NCBI RefSeq assembly: GCF_036373705.1
Contig: NC_089853.1
Coordinates: 5,132,905 to 5,196,904, forward strand
Length of the DNA: 64,000 bases
From: Amia ocellicauda
Taxonomy: Eukaryota > Chordata > Actinopteri > Amiiformes > Amiidae
Direction of reading: 5' to 3'
Every line of letters begins with the position of its first letter. The stretch's first letter is position 1. Below, piece by piece: positions 1-14,879 of the stretch. The notes beneath the pieces were generated by a model. The model was given only the letters and a program-made list of their open reading frames with translations, was not told the origin of the DNA and searched no databases. The translations under genes were made by a program, and so were the position numbers.

Positions 1-54
1 GGCAACAACTTAAACAATCTTGCTTAAGTCGAACGGCATCACATCGGAGCAGGC

Positions 55-148
55 TGTGTGTGTCTGTATGTGTGTGTGCATGCGTGTGTGTGTGATGCCG
101 TAACACCACAGGAGTGAGTGAAAAAGTCAAGGAGAGAGAGAGAGAGAA
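55..148. repeat. TG and GA microsatellites
   Basis: An imperfect TG/TGCG tract spans about 55-94, and a pure GA tract follows at 131-148. Confidence 0.8.
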
Positions 149-3100
149 GGGAAGATATTTGAGAGCCAATGCTCAGCGCTCACACAACAGACCCAGTCAG
201 AATTCACTACCTTGGGAATAGAGGACAACAGGGCAAGCCTCACCTAGACATTTACTTAATTACAGAAATCCCACATCCCCAACTTACTCCCCCATCGTGT
301 GGACCACCTGTAAATCCCTCAGAGCTCCTACAATTTGAACAATCACCTTAAAAACACATACAGTTCAATCACACTGTGTTCAGTCAGACAGTGTCAGACC
401 AGCCAAAACTAGAGACGACACTGACCTCAGGAAACGGAATTATAATCTGTGCTGTTAAAAAAACCAAGACAGAACAACCCGATTTCAGCGATGTTAACTA
501 ATGTTCCCATCAGCTGGGCAAGTGTCCCGTCTGCTACATTACATGATGTTAACTATAGAGGTCAAGTCATCCATCTTGTGTGATTTGTAGACGTCTTTGT
601 GCCGGGAATTAGCATAGCACACCTTAAACATCTTGATCTGCCCAAATACAGAGAGGTTAAGTAGTTTAATAGCATTAGAATGGAGGCAAATATAAATGAA
701 GGCTCCTAATTGTACTTATTTCATGTACAAGCATCTTTCAAGATCAAATGTTATCATTAGTATCATCATCATCATCATCGTCAACGACTCCAGCAAACAT
801 TTCTGGCTGTGAAAGACTCCGCTACACCGCTTTGTAGTAAAAAGCTAATTGGTGAAGCAAAAATCGATCCCCCACCTCCCTTCCAGGTGTTCAGCCAGCT
901 GCACTCGCAGGTAAACACCCGGTCCTTCATCCATCCTCCTCTCCCACACTGCTGTGCTCACAGCTGGGCTAGGTAAACTAATTGGTGCCCCACGGTAAGA
1001 ATAGTACACAACCAAGCCCTGGCAGATCTCAGGTAAATAATTCTCTAATCTGTCAAAAGTAACCGAACTTCAATAATAATAATCCATAAATCTTCACAAT
1101 TCCTGCCGGTGCAGAATACCAGCGCTGTAGAAACCGGGAGGTAATTAACTCGCCATTCCCTTTCAGGTGATGTTTCTAGGCCGAGCTGGGGCCTTTCTGG
1201 GATTGCCCACTTCTGACAGGAACCCGTCAGCAGCGCGCGTAATTAAATGCAGCCCTGGCTTACAGACCTACATTAATAATTACCGGTTTTATTTTTTTAT
1301 TTCATTTCATTCCCATCACCATAATTTGACACGAGCGTTCCTCTACGTGCAATTAGTCTCCCCACACAGCCAGCCGAGATCACTTACCCGCGAGTTCAAT
1401 CACCGCCGAGGCAGCGCCTTCACCTGCGATGCCACAACCTATAGCAGGCAAACTTTTCCAGTCGCAGGAGTGCCCGATGAATGATTAATAATTTCAGGTC
1501 TGACGCAAGCGTTCATCTCGAGACACCCACAGCCTCTTGGATGTCAGAGCCGCGATGCCCATCAATCAGCCGCCGTGCCCAGGGCTTTGTGCTGAACGCT
1601 CTTATTATATCGTTAACTGAAGGACTGCTGCCGCTTCGAGACGATGAGATATAAATGGGGACGGCCAGGGAGAAGATTCACAGTTCATTACAGATTCTAT
1701 ACTTTGATATTTATGGCCTTTAAAATATCGCTGATTCACGGCACGACAAGAACCTGGGGAGAAAAGCACCCAATTAAGCTGTCGTTTTTCCATTGATTAT
1801 TTTATTTATTTCTTAAGCAGCCAACTGTGCATCTGGGTGGGAACACTGCCATGCTTTTTGAGGGAGCAATACAGTTTGCAGGACATCTGTATAGGCTCAG
1901 GAAGGTCCAGCTAGTGTAGAGACCTTTAGCAGACACCTTGAGGTTTGTTTTTGTTTTTTAACATGTCCTAGTGATATGTGGGTAACCTTCACTAACACAA
2001 ACAGAACATCACAATGCCAGTGAGTCATTCTGGGATGGGCAGACGAAGGCCTTGTGACTTCACAGAGAGCAGCGTCTGTGGTCCATGCATGAAGAACAGA
2101 GCTCTGAAATGAAGTATCCAATGAATGAATAATGCATGGGTCACTCAGCGCCAGCTCAACCAGAAAAAGGGACAGTTTGTTGTCCAACTATCTAAAAAAG
2201 ATCACCTGGGGGTTTCATTTACAGACCTACTGAATTTGTATAATGTTAGTCCCTTCCAGCTGGGACCTAGAAAACATCAACCCTATGCTGTATTTTAGGC
2301 CAACCAGAGTGAGTGCCAGCATGTATTACGATCAAATGATACCTTAGACCCCCCCCCCACCATAACCAAAATCCAACACCCCAAAAAAATGATATTATAG
2401 CTTGATTCTTCTAGAGCTCATCTGCATTGATCCCAAAATATCTGTGTGTGATTTGGTAGAGCCTTTTCTGAAGTCATTTCTGCCCAAATCTGTTAAAGCA
2501 GCCAAGTGGACTTGAAGCCAACAGTAACACTATCTGGGACGGACACCTAAGGTTCTTACAGCAATTGTATTTTGTGTTTTAGTATTTTAGTACCTGTATC
2601 TTAGAAAAGGGTAGATCACAAATCCCTCATATGAAAACTTACCAATACTAAATTAGGCCCACATAGTATATTTTTTTTTATTGCCTTTCTTCAAACCCAG
2701 AATGATGGTACCATCGAATTTGAGCCCAAGATAATTTTTCTGGTCAAGATCAGAGGTCACAGCACAACAGATTGTTATTTTTTGTTAAAGAAAGCTTATT
2801 TCTAGCAACATTCAAGGCATTGTTCAGACTGATCTGCCTTGGGCTGGTCTACCTTCATTATCCCCAAAGTCTACCCTAATCTCACCAACTGGGGCAGAGA
2901 CAAGATTTCGATTATTCAGCAAATGGCCAAAAACTCTGTAGTTAATATGGTGGTCAAAATCCAAATATACAGCGGTTTAGTCAACTACTAGAAACATTAA
3001 AGATACTTCATGCCAGCTAGTACACTGTTGAAGGATGTAGCACCTTATTCTTTTATAATAACGGACAGAACATTATCACCTAGATAAGAAAAGTCAATTA

Positions 3101-6100
3101 TCCTACTCCTTCATAGCTCTTGAAAGTTCTTTTGTAACAAATGCAACATATAAAATAAAACCATTACCTCTTCACTCAAAATAAAATGGCCTTCACAAAC
3201 CTTAAAGCTGAGGGAGTCTGAGAATATAATGTACTATTGACCAATTTAGTTAATGATTTACTTGAATATAGAACCAGTTCTCTCCTTAAAAATAACCAGA
3301 TTTTTCAGCTTACAGTACCGATTCTTACCCAGAGACAATAGCTTCCCTCATAGATCATAAACTACAGAGATAAGTGTACCTGCGGTCAGGCAAGGATGAT
3401 TTAGATGAAAACCTCGTTTCTGTGGGAGCTTAGAGTCACAAATAGCAACACAAACTTTTTTTAGGACACAAAATTGAACGAGAGAAGAGCTGAGCTTCAG
3501 CTGCTGAAGACAAAATATGTTAATGTCCCTTCCCAGCTACCTGCTTCTCCAAAGGAATCTCTCCAGCAAAAGTGGAGAATGCCTTTGATACATTCACACC
3601 CAGTTATGCTGAATGCATAACAAAAAAAGAGACGGTTTATAATATTGGTATAGTCCTCAATCTTTCAAAGGGGACCCGCTGTCCTTTTAAATTAAATCCT
3701 GCATGTTATTACTTTTTTCTCCCCTCAGTGATTTCACAAATGTAAAATTTAACCGTTAATACTTTAATCTCCTACTCTGCGCGAAAGTGACTGAACGCCA
3801 GTTTCCTACGCCTCGCCGTCGACAATGGAGATAATTTCTCACCGCGCTCTCAGTCGGAGGTGCAGGAGGGAAGTTAATAAAGTACACGGGGAGACGAGTA
3901 TTCCCGGGAGAGGAGAGGATATGACAAGAGACGGGAACACGATCAAAGGCAGGGAGCTAAACGCTGGGATCGGCACGGTAATGTGAGCACGGCTAAGAAC
4001 AGATTATGATCACAGAGGAGAGGAGTGGTTTGTTTGTGTGTTCAGTCCCTGCTTCCTTCCATCAGCGGCACGTCTGGATAGCGTGCGAGGATCCAGCTGG
4101 GGAGGGACGCAGCGTCCTTCGACAGAAAACACCTGAAGGAATGTCAGAGTAATTGAAATGCTGCAAGGTTGTTTTTTTTTAATGGAGCTCAAGACACACA
4201 AAGGTTTGAAGATGTCTGAAAGCTTTGCCGAGCTGCTTGACAACAGATCCCAGGGGGCGACTCTTTGCACGACAGAGACAGAGATACAGTACTGTACCAT
4301 CTGTACTGCAGATACCATACAGGGATATGTCAGCTGCGGCAGACACGACTGCAGATCATCTTTACGGCAGATGTATTATTGCCATTTCACATCGTGGCGC
4401 TTTTTCTCTGGTGGGAAGAGAGTTCCTGCTGGAGTTCATGAACTGGGCTTCGCAGCTAGAAATGCAGATGGAGCAACACCAGTTCACCGTGAAGAATGCA
4501 GCTGGTCATGGCCTATAATTTTTAAATCCAGTCATTCTTCTTAACCCATCAAGGAAATGAGTGAAGGACCGCTAAGGAACACATCAGGAGCGTGTTGACA
4601 GACCTGCCCTGTGGAGACACGTCTGGCATCTTGTTTATTAAAAACTCAATAGCGTTGCTTTTGTTGTTGCTGCTTTAACACATTGCCTGGACACAGTCTT
4701 AGTGCAAAAACTTTTTTCTTTTGTTTCTTTACAATTTAAAAATAATATACAAAGATAATACCCTACAGAAGATGCTAATTGTAGTAGACACACCGTGAAT
4801 AGCTCTAAATGGCAAAGGCCTCAACAGCTTCATCGGTTTTGGTACGTTCTCGGGTTTTCAGGTGCCTAATGCAAGAAATGAATCGCAGCCAAGTCACCGT
4901 TATCCTAGTTCTTTGCTCTCAGATCTGTGCTGACAACCTGTGAGCTCTGTCTGCCACTCGGTATGCAGCGTCCCACCACACCCAGTTAGATCTCTTTGCG
5001 GGCATGTTAACTAGGATGTGCTTGGGTTAATGCTTTAGTTCATCCATTTAAATATTTAACAAGAACATCCAGTCACTGGCAATGTAATGCCACTCAGTAC
5101 TGAATGAAGTCGTTACATAAGACATTAAGAGTCTCGTTCACATGCTCACTGGCGCCACCACTCCAGTTTGTGCACCTGGAAAAACATTAATAAATAAACA
5201 TTAATAAATCTCTCTATTATAGGGAAACTAGAAATCTTATATGCCAATCCCAGCGGTCCCAGTATTAGACTGTAAATGCAGCTCCTGAAAAATTATGTAC
5301 AAGACTTTACTAAGTGGACAAATACCATTTCCAAACATTTTGAATACCATTAAACTATGTGCCACACTTATGACTACAGATTGGCCGAACTACTGACAGT
5401 GGTAGTAGTTGCCAGCCCTCCATGAACTGATCTCCAGAGAACCGTTAGCAGCAGAACTATCCAAGGAATCATATTAATGTCTATTAAACTCTATGTATCC
5501 TATTGTCACTTTCCAGATCGTTCCATCCATGCTTGAAATGTTACAATGAATTGGGCTCATCTGCTCTGATCTTATTATGGTTATTTAGGGTTCAAGGTAG
5601 GCTTAAAGTTTAGTTTACAATGCGCTAGGGAGAGGTAAGAGGACGGACAGGGTCTTAGGTTGTGGTTGGAGTAATTCTCGGTGCGCCACAGAAACCGAGA
5701 GAAACCGAAAATTAACCAACGGACCGAAGATCGTGGTCTTCGCTTCTGGCACATCAGAGTTGAGACGCTGTGTGCAAGACAACATGCGAGACACTGCAGC
5801 CAAATGAGCTTCAGCGGCAACAACAACAAAAATAGTTATTCAGCATGTAACCCTCAGTGAATAATTACTCAACTTTATAAATTATTGAGCGAGTGTTGTC
5901 TTGAATCTCTAGTGTGGCTCCGTTTCTCTTCCTCCTCGAGAAAGGCAGTGTTTTTGCTGATATACGGCAGTTCATTACCAGATGTGGATTGGTGGGTTGG
6001 GAGGGGCGAGAGTTTCTGCTTTAGAAATAAATTACATTAGCTTATTTAAATTGATCACAGCGTGGGACCTAGTGTAATGGATGGTAATAGGCTTTGTACT

Positions 6101-7754
6101 GTATTTCAAAGCACAGACTTCCATGTCTAAAAACTTAATGATTAGTCCACTATTAATGACACCTACAACCGTATCATTCAGACAGATGTGCGCATAAACA
6201 CAGAGAGGAAATTACGAACACAGGGGAAAATATTGTATCCATTGTATTTCTCGATGGTATTCGCCTTTGTGTTGTTAATACATGCATTTCAATATGACTG
6301 ATTTCCATCCCATTCACAAAAGCTTTCATTTTGGTATTGGAACTTTAATCTAACCTTATTAACAAGAGACACTCATCATTCAGGATTTTCCTATAATGAC
6401 ACTGTCTCAAAGAGGGGGGCCAATGGCTCAGATAAATCAAGTGCTGGGAAAAGAACAAATCACAGTAAACAGCAACACTGATGAATGGGGGTGGGACACA
6501 GTGCATACGTTACAGAATAATTATAACATATTTCAGGATTGTGTCTCTCAAAATGCAATTATAACCCGATTCTGAAAGACGGAGGTTCTAGCAAATAAAT
6601 GTAAATAATGAAACGCCAGTCCTCGGTTATTGAGGCCAGAAAAGGTTATGGTCATCGATCCAGGTGAGAATAGTCTAAACCATTCACTGGAAGTCATTTT
6701 CCTTCAATTGAAACGCCATCAATTCATTCGCAGACGGACCAGTATTGCCCCGTTTTTTTCGTTTCCAGATGGGTCACTTTTCCCCGCAGCCCTTTAGTGG
6801 TTTTTGTTTTGTTGTTTTTCTTACCGTCATGGAAAAACAATTGAGAGAATCGACACTGTGCCCCAGTCTGATACCCTCTATTATTTTTAAATTTGACGGA
6901 GCAGAAAATGTAATAGATACAGAAATAGATACAGACACAGGCCAGTGTAGCATTGCTTGTGTTTAAAAGAGAAGGGATGCTGTTTTTGGCTTCCAAAAAG
7001 CCGGTTACCTCCATTAACACCTGCACTGAAGGCGCACTTTCACAGAGCAGGTGAAATATTCAGACAGATACCATTTGAGCAGCCACAGATCTCAAAGTAT
7101 AAACTAAACACTTGAGAAATATTAAAACGTATACATATCGATATTGAGGGTATCATTGCAGTTGGTGAATTCCATCCCATTAATCAGGCTTTGCTTTTAG
7201 GTTGTACATGACATGATTGGAATTGAATCACATAGCATTAGATCATCAAATAGATTAACTCCCAGGAAAGTAAAGCACATGATATATAACTGAAAGTTAA
7301 ATAAATACATAAATAAAGCCCTGAAGGTTTTGCAAGGTACTAGTAGATTGGCAAATAGTATGCAGAAACCATCCTAAGAAAGTTAAAAAGGCTAAAATTA
7401 GCAGTGGTGCATGCTGAGATTCACAGAGCGAGAGACACAGTTGTCAAGGTCCCTCAGCACTTTGAATGTGTGGAAGACAGCATCAATATAAGGTAATAAT
7501 CAAACCCACCCGCCACAGCAGGACTGGGCATAAACTGCCTCCGTACATGAAAAAAGTGAAAGAAAACCAAAAAGATTAACTTAGTTTATACCCAGGTTTA
7601 ATTTGTCCTCAGATTAAAATGACATAACTCACGGACATATACATTGTTAAAGTAGCACAGTGTGCCATGGATGCAACCACAGCAAAATACAAAGTATTGC
7701 AATACAGGAATGACACACTATATTACTAGCATTCCTGATACATTTCAGAATTGA

Positions 7755-7806
7755 TTATCATCATCATCATTATTATTATTATATTATTATTATTATTATT
7801 ATTATT
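7755..7806. repeat. ATC/ATT trinucleotide microsatellite
   Basis: A short ATC run passes into an ATT run of more than a dozen units, with one broken unit in the middle. Confidence 0.85.
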
Positions 7807-10800
7807 CAATTGCTTTCATTATAGGTTTTCTTCTACAGAAAACGGGGGCAACTTTTGATTAACATTGCAATTCTCCATTGTGTGGGATAATTACCTGTGT
7901 TTAAATAACAGCTCATTTTCAGTGGCAGAACTCAATTTCAAACCTACTAAATTAGTTTTTAAAAACTGTGTATATATTCTGTATTCCACAGTAATAGGAT
8001 TGATACCTATTGGAACTGGAATGCAATTTACCAATATCCACTCAAATCAGTAGGGGAAAAGACAAAGACAAACATTACAAAATGAAAAAGTAAAATTAAA
8101 ATGCCAGTTCAGAGTATTTTGTTATGTGGTTTTGCAGTCAACTCTTTCATATGTTCCTATTCCATTACTTGCAACAGCGAACTGCAGTTTTCAATAAAAA
8201 CAAAACCCATATTATTGTGGAGTTAAAGATAAGGTCGGACACCTTCAATGGTGCAGATCCCAAGCTCTGCGGTCTGCACCAGCTGTGGGTTTGGAAAGCA
8301 ATATTTTTAAGCAATATTACGCTTATTACTTGTGTCCGTTGGGTTTTAAAGAATTCTCACTGCATGCTTTAAATAAATATGAAGTTCTGAATTAGCAGCT
8401 GTCCCGTGTTAAGCAGTCATTTGGTTATTACTTATTCTCCAGGAGAGGACCCACAGTGTCTGAAATAAAACGGTACCAAACCATGGAAACTAGCACTTTC
8501 TCCACACTGAGGAGAAATACACCTTTAAAAGACCACGTGAAAATAAGACTAATGCTAGCACAAATCCATAAAAAGGGAAAACAGGACCAAGATAGTTAAT
8601 ATTTTAAAATTTTCCTAACCTTAGTTAGACAGTGATCAATTATTTAGGGCAATGCGTATATAATTAACAGCGCTGCAACTCAGCACATACCCGTACGCAC
8701 TGGTGGTGTCAAACGGAGTTCCCTGTTGCATGTTTCAGACCGCCCGTTAGAGATCACACCATTTGTTTAGCAGACACCGTGAAAGCGTACATTTATGAAG
8801 CCCCCGGTCTTTTACTTGAGGGCTTGGTTTTCAGGGACACAAAGGATCTCAGAACTGATTAACCAGAAGACTCGGGGCGTCAATGTTTTTCCATATTCAG
8901 AGAGGATATTATACTACATGGAAGTCACACCAGATACGGGAGAAATGGGTGTCAGTATTTTTGTAGCATAAAACAAAGTGACCGCTTGAACTTCCTCTTC
9001 TTCGGGTGAACAAGCAGATGTAGGAATTTAAATCACAGTCTAAATGCAAAGTTTTCCAGCACAATTACATCAGGTTTTAGAGAAACAGGGTCAACGTGAC
9101 CTTCAGGTACAAATGTTAAACCATACATATTGTTGTAACCAGCCAAAGTTTTTTCTTTTTGACGAGCTTATCTGAAGAACAAAAAAAAGGTCACAGCAAT
9201 CAGGATTGGCATTTTTAAGCACAAGGTAAAGGGAATTTAAAATGAACCGGGTATGTGGAGATTGTGACATCAGAACACCTCAAAAGTGATTCAGAAAGAA
9301 CTTCGCTTTCAACGCACTGGGGTCCTGAGAGGCAGGAAGAGTCAACTTGCTTGTAGAGGGAAAAATAAAATTGTACTTTCTCCGATCTTAAAAATCAATC
9401 ATTCTTGATGGAAGCCCCTTGGTGGATTGGCTAAGGGACACAGATATCATAAAAATGTTCGGTTCAATCTGAATTACCATCCTTCAGCTTTAAACCATAC
9501 CTTAATATCTCAGGATCAAACCTACAATAGATAAAGTGTCCTGTCGCACTGCATCAGAAAACAGCTTCGACACCTAAAAGGAACCCCAAAATGCGATTTG
9601 TTTTTAATCTTCTGCAAAATCACATCAAATACCTCTACTGTATATGATTTATATAAAAGATTAAAGTAGATAAATAAACACATCAGCTTATAGATCCAAC
9701 ATTGCAGAGATCCGCCACATTGAAAATTATTGGTTTTGAATGATGATGGCAATGGCAATCAGTTTTGAAATAAATTAGAAACATTTGAGATGCAATTGTA
9801 ATAAAATGTTAATATTTCACCAGAATTGGAAGTAGTCAAGGGTGAGCTGCATTCTTTGGATTCAATATCATATTTCACCCTCATTGCTTGTAATGTTAAT
9901 GAATTTTACAGATCACTTAGGATTGGTTAGTGTTGTCGACACGACTGAGCAGTGCATCGTTATGCTAATCCAGATGAAGTGCCCTCCTCCTCCTCAGAGA
10001 GAAATCAAGACCTCTGCGCCTTCAGGAAAATGATTTCCTCACGACGAGCCTGGTCCTCAGCCAGCTCGAGCAGAAAACACCCAAGAAGGGTTCCTTCTGA
10101 GCACGTGCGGTTTAATTCTGATGTTCTTGCACCACAAAACTTTTTTCCATCATTCTTTGGAAGGAAACAGTTGAGAGCTTTGCCGCTTCGTCGGTGGGGT
10201 ACATTTTTGTGGCCGTCAAGTGATTTCTGGTTATTATGAAGAACTAGCATTGTATTCTATTTCATAAGAATTCCACAGTTAAAGAACAGAACACACATTG
10301 AGAGGATTTTTTCTTCCAGTTCAATTTAAAAGATCTTCAAATCTGCTTTTCTCCTCCTATTAGCTGCACTAACCTCTTATGACAAACACAATAGAAAAAT
10401 GCATGCCTGCAGTGAAAAGTAGGATCCCCGGAGGTCACAGCAGAGCAGAAACCTTATTGTCACAGAATGGTCTCCGCTTCGAGACACGCCGGAGTCACAG
10501 AAAGGGAATCAAAGCGTAAAGTGGGGCCCTCTGTTCTACTCTGAAATAATAGATGGAGTGACTCAACACTACCTCTAGAAGTTGCAACTCGGGAGTGAAG
10601 GAAGGATTTTGGGCATCAGAAGAAGTGTGATTGGTAGAACAGTGCTAAGAGCCAGCTTCCATTAGTGGAGCAGCCCGAAATCTCTACTCCTGCACTTTAT
10701 AAGCTGCAAGGGAGCATAGATTACAGGGCAGGAGAAAGAAATCGCCAATCCTTGGTCCCATTCAGGTCTTATAGTGGTCTTCAATCAGTGACTCTGCCAA

Positions 10801-13392
10801 TCTTGAGCAGCTAGGTCAATAATTGGTTCAATAATGGAGAAGTCTCCTGGAATGAGATGCTGGCAGCTCTTTGGTAGCTGGAGACACCTGTCCTGAGGTT
10901 TAATACAAAAGGAAATAAGATTTTCAATAATGTAGAAAATTTAATCAAATTAAGTACTGAGAATGCAATGTGTTTTATTACACCTTAATCTCAGATACAG
11001 GCACAAGCGGCCGTCACATCAGCGCCCCACATCCAACAGCATGTCCCTAGGATACCAGACATTTTTCGGTTTTGCACTGCATTTTTATCAGCACATTTTC
11101 TCAGTGCCAGACACTCCTGTGCATGTGGAAACGATCAAGCACAGACTTGCTTCACTTAGCCAAGTGAACATTCAATCAGCTTATCTAAAACTTTCTTCCA
11201 AATGAAGCCTCCTTCAATATGTTTGTGACCCCAAAGCACATTATAAAAAGTACTGTACTACTCATTTAAAACTTCCATTCTTTGTTCGTCACGCATTACA
11301 TTTATCATTCTGAATTTCAAAACCGCAAAGCCCTGGACAGCATCACTAAGAACGGCCTGAGACATGGTTTAATTTGCTTGTGAAGCGCACAGTGCATCAA
11401 GGGTATTATTTTAAGGCAAATGTTCATTCTTTTCAATTAAGCATTTATTAAATGATTTTAAATATATGTATATATTTAATAATCCATCTTAAATTACAGT
11501 AATTTTCTCAGAAAAGTGTGTAATTCACTAAGTGCTTCATATGCATCTTTTAGACATCTTTGTGTTATATTAGGACTGCTGTGTTACACAAGAGTAACAC
11601 ATTTGGTAACAATACATTCAGGCCTGTACATGTGATGGGGACCTGGCACAAGGAAACAGACGAAGCTGTTGCAGTCCCATGGAAAGCACATGATTGTTGT
11701 CTATAACAGGCACAGGCCAACATAAGACTCAGTCTAAAGACAGCCATGGCAAAGACACAGGATCCATGAATACTGAATGACACCAGTACTGGTCTGTCTG
11801 TGACCGTCCCATTCGCTGGAGGCTGACCATACCGGTTTCTGTGCATCACGGAAGCCCGCGGACAACAGAAAAAACACTGTTCACATCGAGGAACAGTGCA
11901 TAAACTGAAACTGAAACTGGATAGCAGCTGGCAAGCCTGGCAGAACATGCAGGCTTCCTCCAGCAGCATGAAGCGTATTGAAACATGAACCAGAAGTGAC
12001 CCAGCTTTCCACCACAGCGCCGACCATCCACGGCAGCAGGAAACACCGATCCCGACACAGCCGCCTGCCTTGGACAATACTGTCAACTGCTCCAGTAATG
12101 CAGAGTCTGGGTAAACTCACACCAATCAATAAAGACTATTTTGAGACTATTTTGTCCTCAGCCCCTGGTTCCACAGTCTTTTTCAGCATTGGAACGGCAA
12201 ACTCAAAGCCGTGGTTTAACACTGCCGTTGTGAGAGCACCAGTCTCTTCACAGCTTTCACGGTGAGGGTAACCAGGGAACTGTCATCGTTTGTTTTCATT
12301 CTAATGCTTTGATAAAAACAGGGAAGGACAAGTCTTGGCTTCCACCCTGCTCACCCCCAACCCACCACATCTACTCATGAAATTAATTGCTTAACCCTGG
12401 GATTGGACTGGATTGAATGAGGTATTATGTCCATTATCAATTAACATCTGTACGGGGTGATTTAGTGGCGCCGCACAGAAAGCCGGCCGTGCTGCTCTAC
12501 CTGAAAAATGTCACTTTAGAGATAGTGGAAATTGTGTTGCCCGGGGCAACCACAATCTCTGCTTTCACGTTTAAAAGGATGCATTCATTTCAGGGCGAAC
12601 AGTGGGACTATTCTGAAATGACTGGCGGGGGGGTATGTGTAGAGACTATTTTAATGATGCTCTCTGGCACAAACAGGAGGCCACTAACTTGGGTTACTGG
12701 AGAAAACCTGACGACTTCAGTCTGAATTCAGAGATCTGTATCAGAGTGCATCTGTTCTGACCACCTGACACACTTCTGATGACAATCCAGTACAAATTCG
12801 CATGGGGTGGCTACAATATCCTTCTGCTTCAAATATAATATGAACATTCTTGTATTTAAAAATGTATATATTGCTCCTCTTTGACCAAAGCAGTTAAGCT
12901 TGGGCATAATTTGACTGAAATTCAGTATATCCTTGATCCTTTGTAAAACACAAATAGGATGGGAAATACGTAAGCCCTGATAATAGCATCCCTCATACAG
13001 TACAGAATCAGCTAAGCCTGGCAGTCTATACTAATAAACCAAAAGCTTTGTCACTTTAAATATTGTCTTTTTACATATTGGTTAGGCACGCCTTATACTT
13101 TGACTCCCTACAAGTATACATTTTAGGTTGACACAAGAGCTGTGAGTGTATCAGAAATCCAGCAAATTGAAAATGCACTTTCACTGGGGCAATATACTGC
13201 GCTGCTTGTCCCAAGCAAGTTACACATTACTGCTGAGGTCTCCCCAAGGGAAAGCAGCTGAAAAATATGTAGTTTCTAGGGTCAGCAAGAGGACAGCAGT
13301 GGTGGACAGCAAGTGGAAATTCTTCAGTACAATCGAGAGGATCTGATGCCATACAAATAGACCTTTCAGGCTTTAATGCAGGGGATTACAAA

Positions 13393-13482
13393 TGTGTGCG
13401 TGTGTGTATAATATATATATATATATATATTACACACACATACATACACATATATACACACACATATGTGCGTGTGTGTATG
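13393..13482. repeat. Compound TG/TA/CA palindromic microsatellite
   Basis: Alternating purine-pyrimidine sequence throughout. A TG block, a TA block of about 20 bases and a CA block form one near-palindrome. A second near-palindrome, CA-CATATG-TG, is centred near 13464. Confidence 0.85.
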
Positions 13483-14155
13483 AAATCACTAGTACTGATA
13501 ATATTCAGGAGAATCTCTCTTCATTTTATGTGACTGCTGGGCTAATCTATCATCAGCCTTTAAATCACCATAATCTCTAATGCGTTTATCTCGCAAAGCC
13601 ATAAAAGCTGTTTTGTAAATGGTGCAATTTCATTTTTAATACGTCGTGCAGGCATTGCATAGCTAGCTTAGTTAATGATCAGACTGAAGGAAGAAAACAC
13701 GCAAAACATCTCAAATCTATTTCCAGTAAGAAAAGAATAAATAAAAGCATCCGACACAAACTCGGAAAATGATAGTTGTTGGTTTATTCAACAAATAAGT
13801 AAACACGCGTAATTTGGGAATTAGTTTAAACGCGATGGTTTGAGCTCACTGAGTCTAAAATCCGGTCACAACACATTCAAACAATGTAGAAAGAGTTTGA
13901 AAAGGTCTACACTGGCATCTATCACAATGCTAATCCCTGCGCCGCCCGCACTGGTCATGGGTTGCACTGTGTTCACTGACATGCAATTGGCAGGCATGTC
14001 TTTATTTCAAAGGGGTCAAGGGGCATTTCAATGATAATTAGTGTAATGATAGTTGATTGAAGTAACGGTAAAGCAATCAATTACATGAAACTGTGACCCG
14101 ATTAAACGTTGATGCCAAAATAGTATTTATTATCAATAATGATATCAATAATATT

Positions 14156-14183
14156 AAGAAGAAGAAGAAGAAGAAGAAGGAAG
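14156..14183. repeat. GAA trinucleotide microsatellite
   Basis: About nine tandem GAA units, purine-only on the plus strand. Confidence 0.85.
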
Positions 14184-14879
14184 TTCAATAAGTTTAGTTG
14201 GAGTGAAACCAATATGACACATACATGATGCGTGTCGACTTGCGAACAGCCGTCGGGCTACAGGGGCAATGCTGTTACTTGCACAATGTGCAGACCTGCA
14301 CTAGACAATTGCCAATCGCATGCATGCAGACCCGGTTATGTATCGCCTGCTCAGACACGCGAGTATAACAATGCGTTTCAACATATAACGGGTGTAACGT
14401 GTTAATATCACTACATTAACAGCGTCACGGTCTGCACAGCCCGCTGGCTGAGGTCACTGTAGCGGACTGGCGGCTGGACACTCACATCACAGCGGCGCGA
14501 TACACTCCTGCACTGTGTCCGTGGAGCGGCAGTATTTCAATACACCTGCAGCAGTCTTCACCTGCACTAAACAGCCCCCCTGGTATCTGACTGTACCCCT
14601 TTCTAAACCCCCCACAGTATCGATCAATGTTGTTACTGTTACTGTTATGTTACTGTGCATTGAGATCCGTGTGAGGAAAAATAGCCTACACAGAGGATAT
14701 GCCATCAGACTTTATACAGTTATTAAAACTGCATTTTAAAGATGTGCATGCAAACACAGACTAAGTAAACAAATGCATGAATACGTGGGAAATGCTCTGA
14801 ATTGTGACGCCTCCTAAAACTGCTGAAATAAACCCATGCAAACAACAAAAACTTTAACAATGCCGATTCAACCTAATTA

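Noticed and set aside
4158..4544. Overlapping 128- and 97-codon plus-strand frames
   Set aside because: The two frames compete, neither shows a family signature, and there is no promoter or splice context.
10005..10250. Minus-strand frame ending in a charged, helix-like stretch
   Set aside because: It looked briefly like part of a coiled coil but matches no expected neighbour gene and has no good splice sites.
11565..12086. 173-codon minus-strand frame in the left gene-free region
   Set aside because: It is Cys- and Ser-rich with no domain, no supporting splice sites, and overlapping frames of similar length on both strands, as expected by chance.
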